Positions 63,135 to 64,000 of a DNA stretch of 64,000 nucleotides are shown piece by piece. Numbering within the stretch: position 1 is the first letter of the stretch; each line of letters begins with the position of its first letter. This stretch comes from Diphasiastrum complanatum (lineage: Eukaryota > Streptophyta > Lycopodiopsida > Lycopodiales > Lycopodiaceae). The stretch spans positions 45,392,087-45,456,086 of the forward strand of contig CM055092.1 of assembly GCA_029204225.1 (NCBI GenBank), in the 5' to 3' direction. Under the pieces are notes generated by a model. That model ran no database searches, was not told where the DNA came from, and worked only from the letters and a program-made list of their open reading frames with translations. Both the position numbers and the translations under genes were made by a program.

Positions 63135-63173
<39 letters not shown>

Positions 63174-63580
63174 CATTGAAATTTGATTGTCTAATCATTT
63201 ATATTCCGTCTCTTTCACCACTCCCAGGTCCCACTCCTCTCTTCCAAATCTTGTGCTTGGTGAGGACAACTTCATCCACAAAAGGCAAAGAATGAAAAGT
63301 ATACTAAGGTCAAAACGAAAAAGGATTGGAACAGACAGAGAAAGAGAAATGTGGTGAAAACCTTGTATCTTTCCAGATTCAGGGCTGTAATGAAACCAAT
63401 TGGGCTTTCATCTTCAGCTGTCTTTATAACCGTACCAACGGTTGTTTGAGCTAAAATCAGTTCCACAAAGGTAGTCAAATCCCAAGCAACATCATCCAGG
63501 TAAGACCTCAGTAAGGCTTGAAGTCCATGAAAGTCACTTTCTTTGGGATCAAAAAACTCAAAATCAACATTAACAACATC
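50523..63580 (-). CDS. BCCIP: BCCIP/Bcp1 family protein (partial, first exon outside window)
   Basis: Six minus-strand exons, all phase 0: 63580-63362, 54635-54429, 54128-54009, 51877-51671, 51519-51463, 50615-50523 (TGA at 50525-50523), giving 300 codons. Family landmarks appear in order: VDFEFFDPKESDFHGLQALL, VELILAQTTVGTVIK, ALNLERYK, VGLIVNERLVNVP, PPLYEGLFQEIAWATEDE, IYIKPEDEIFHK + LSSWS, and LVMCIEADRVQDF. Yeast Bcp1 acts in the nucleus, including as chaperone of ribosomal protein uL14. Human BCCIP binds BRCA2 and p21; plant copies are annotated as p21-binding protein-like. The acidic N-terminus, usually in exon 1, lies beyond 64000 or was not found. The first visible intron is 8.7 kb and the intron after 54009 has a GC donor. 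Confidence 0.9.
51463..51519 (-). CDS. BCCIP: BCCIP-like 57-bp exon
   Basis: Acceptor CATAACAG, donor GTTCGT. 19 residues, LSSWSCTFPVDAETLAGHE, continuing the EIFHK-LSSWS family signature across the splice. Confidence 0.88.
51671..51877 (-). CDS. BCCIP: BCCIP-like exon
   Basis: Acceptor TTGTAGCAG, donor GTTTTC. 69 residues from GKEYHLLLNMGPPE to YIKPEDEIFHK. The first part is variable in the family; the last 13 residues are highly conserved. Confidence 0.9.
52280..52322. repeat. (TG)n microsatellite
   Basis: TG dinucleotides with a few CG and CA interruptions; the stretch continues imperfectly to about 52345. Confidence 0.9.
53384..53471 (-). mobile_element. Palindrome-ended small DNA transposon, copy K (one end)
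   Basis: On the minus strand: CATAATTGCA at 53471 downwards, a perfect 22-bp palindrome at 53434-53455 centred on AATGCATT, an A/T run, and a core-like CCCAATATGGG at 53394-53384. The other end was not found; it may extend to about 53090. Confidence 0.5.
54009..54128 (-). CDS. BCCIP: BCCIP-like exon ending at a GC donor
   Basis: Acceptor TGATGCAG. 40 residues, PIQSLRDAFKFTDYLILTRV to a Lys-rich end, then donor AAG|GCAAGT. Confidence 0.88.
54429..54635 (-). CDS. BCCIP: BCCIP-like exon
   Basis: Acceptor GCATGCAG, donor GTTTGG. 69 residues from AHSCMQEIRTFL to EIAWATEDE. Confidence 0.92.
55368..55456. repeat. (TG)n-(AG)n compound microsatellite
   Basis: TG at about 55368-55418 joined directly to AG at about 55419-55456, inside the 8.7 kb BCCIP-like intron. 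Confidence 0.95.
55457..57117. other. BCCIP-like intron, unassigned
   Basis: No coding motifs or element ends recognised in about 1.7 kb. Confidence 0.35.
57126..57480 (+). mobile_element. Palindrome-ended small DNA transposon, copy A (355 bp)
   Basis: Flanked by an 8-bp direct repeat TACTAATC (57118-57125 and 57481-57488). Ends ATAGATGCACCGCG and, reversed, CTATAGATGCAGCG. Both subterminal regions are arrays of GAATCGCGATTC-type palindromes. The inside has the core CAATATGGGTATCA (57233) and GACTG..CTGTTTCGGGTGCAGG shared with copies B and D. The 8-bp duplication points to hAT; no coding capacity. Confidence 0.75.
57612..58037 (+). mobile_element. Palindrome-ended small DNA transposon, copy J (426 bp)
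   Basis: 8-bp direct repeat GTGCAGAG at 57604-57611 and 58038-58045. Ends CATAGAATTTATG and, reversed, CATAGAACCCACGG. Subterminal arrays are built on GAACCGTGG; a perfect 36-bp palindrome spans 57954-57989. The middle is AT-rich with (TTAA)-type repeats and lacks the CAATATGGG core. Confidence 0.75.
58438..58713 (+). mobile_element. Small DNA transposon, copy C (276 bp), GGACGCGTCC type
   Basis: 9-bp direct repeat GGTTGAAAC at 58429-58437 and 58714-58722. Ends CTAAAGAAGCGGACC and, reversed, AGACATGAGGGTCCGG, with only weak similarity. Rich in GGACGCGTCC-type palindromes and A/T runs. Removing it with one repeat restores the surrounding copia RNase H frame. The 9-bp duplication is typical of MULEs. 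Confidence 0.75.
59122..59525 (+). mobile_element. Composite small transposon, copy B
   Basis: The left module (59122-59345) starts CATAGATGCCCAGCG with GAAACGCG-type repeats, then the core CAATATGGGTATCA (59234) and TCCATGTTGGGTTCTGTCAAG as in copy D. The right module (59353-59525) starts AGACATGAGGGTCCGGG and matches copy C in reverse. It replaces part of the copia RT between RYCL and STLSQFGW. No clean target duplication. Confidence 0.6.
59662..59930 (+). mobile_element. Palindrome-ended small DNA transposon, copy F (269 bp)
   Basis: Perfect 8-bp target duplication CTTATAGT at 59654-59661 and 59931-59938. Ends CAAGGTTGCAG and, reversed, CTGAGTTGCAG, which fit hAT ends (CAAGG). The left half is nearly the same as copy E (TTCCGGAA palindromes, core CCAATATGGGTATCA). 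The right end has a different palindrome family (GCGGATCGCGATCCGC type). Removal restores the copia frame ...NVYYKSLDRSFIIITLYIDD. Confidence 0.8.
60042..60284 (-). mobile_element. Palindrome-ended small DNA transposon, copy G (truncated)
   Basis: On the minus strand it starts CATAGTTGCAGCGAATTGCG (60284 downwards) with GAATCGCGATTCG arrays. A pair of ACCTGAAATGAAC / GTTCATTTCAGGT inverted repeats (about 60148-60184) follows, and the core CAATATGGGTATCA at about 60049. It ends abruptly against copia sequence; no target duplication found. Confidence 0.6.
60290..62286. other. BCCIP-like intron, unassigned
   Basis: On the minus strand, 60600-60540 (MANDGRDILLESAKLDDPKF) could be a copia gag start, but nothing else supports it. 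The rest shows no recognisable content. A short (TA)n lies at 62273-62286. Confidence 0.3.
62287..63135 (+). mobile_element. Pack-type small transposon, copy I (849 bp), carrying a gene fragment
   Basis: Ends CTTAGAAGCCTGTTCCG and, reversed, CTTTAGTTGCCCGTTCCG, both leading into GTTCCGGAAC palindrome arrays. The inverted arms continue: CCTAAAAATCAGAAAATTAA at 62493-62512 recurs reversed at about 63026-63045. Between the arms lies coding-like DNA that resembles nothing else in the window. It sits in a (TA)n tract, so the target duplication (TATATATAT-like) cannot be delimited. Confidence 0.65.
62530..62967 (+). pseudogene. Captured, frameshifted coding fragment inside copy I
   Basis: 62552-62803 is open with LSEYLKSSNPSVELIAPTAQ, RPDYLQLGGELEECEEAYYY and GSPESPAEIAVTEV. 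In the next frame, from about 62800 to 62967, comes LASAPPLSDPKIEDVFYSVN and EVGEFLSLDALGFASNIDKY. The switch falls at a CCCCC run, which suits a one-base loss. Acidic and Ser/Pro-rich, like the regulatory tail of a nuclear protein. I do not recognise the parent gene. Confidence 0.5.
63136..63170. repeat. (TA)n microsatellite
   Basis: 35 bp of alternating T and A directly at the right end of copy I. Confidence 0.95.
63362..63580 (-). CDS. BCCIP: BCCIP-like exon (first visible)
   Basis: Acceptor GGTTGCAG, donor GTTTTC. Codes for 73 residues from DVVNVDFEFF to ALNLERYK, the most conserved block of the family. Confidence 0.92.
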
Positions 63581-64000
63581 CTGCAACCAAACAGTGATTC
63601 AATATATCAGTAAGTTACTAACAACACCAACAATCAAATTCAATCATTTCAAATAAGACTATGAAACAAAGCCTTTGACCACAAGCAAATTGCCATTGTG
63701 ATTATAACAGCGAATCTAAAAAATTAAACACTAATCAATGTGGGCTATGTTTCACACCAACCCCGTCATATATAGCAGTCATATATAGCAGGGTAGAAAA
63801 TTCAGAAATATCGAGAATTAGAATACTCCTATATTTTCAAATTGGTGAAAACGTTTGATGGCTCTTTTTAATGATATATTCATTGTCAATAGCACCCCTG
63901 GTTTCAAATATATAGCTTGATTCAAAACGTGCAAAAATAGTAGCAAGGAGCATGTGAGATGTGTAATGTTGGAGTTGAAGTAATAACTAAACTCACGTTG
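63581..64000 (-). other. BCCIP-like intron upstream of the first visible exon
   Basis: No start exon with the usual acidic N-terminus was found here, so exon 1 probably lies beyond the window. Confidence 0.4.

Overview
This is a stretch of a plant nuclear genome, most likely from a seed plant with a large, transposon-filled genome. The species cannot be told from the sequence. The evidence is AT-rich DNA, spliced genes with introns of 5 to 9 kb, many decayed Ty1/copia elements with plant-type initiator-Met-tRNA primer sites, a few Ty3/gypsy remnants, and many small DNA transposons. There are no bacterial operons, CRISPR arrays, tRNA or rRNA genes.

Only two host genes are supported. On the + strand, 4216-10776 holds the 3' half of a CID/RPRD-type (CREPT/Rtt103-like) RNA polymerase II CTD-binding protein: three exons coding for the coiled-coil region and a proline-rich tail, with the N-terminal CID domain lying outside the window. 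On the - strand, 63580-50523 holds six exons (300 codons) of a BCCIP/Bcp1 homologue. Its first exon is outside the window. It has an 8.7 kb intron full of transposons and one GC-AG intron.

The 11-50 kb stretch between the genes is a graveyard of nested LTR retrotransposons: a nearly full-length but broken copia element (20660-25811, - strand); a nest in which a gag-bearing, pol-less copia derivative (32608-37736, + strand) sits inside another gag-bearing LTR element (LTR 31382-32127); gypsy pieces at 17.9-19.3, 27.3-28.1 and 45.1-46.1 kb; and several copia pieces on both strands.

The most unusual content is a swarm of small (270-850 bp) non-autonomous DNA transposons at 0-3 kb and 53-63 kb. 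Seven copies share an internal core, CAATATGGG, usually followed by TATCA. Their ends look like CATAG/CAAGG/CTGAG followed by TTGCA or ATGCA. Next to these ends lie CpG-rich perfect palindromes that differ from copy to copy. Several copies have 8-bp (hAT-like) or 9-bp (MULE-like) target duplications, and two insertions can be confirmed because removing them restores the copia reading frame around them. One member carries a frameshifted piece of an unrelated coding sequence, in the manner of a Pack-type element.
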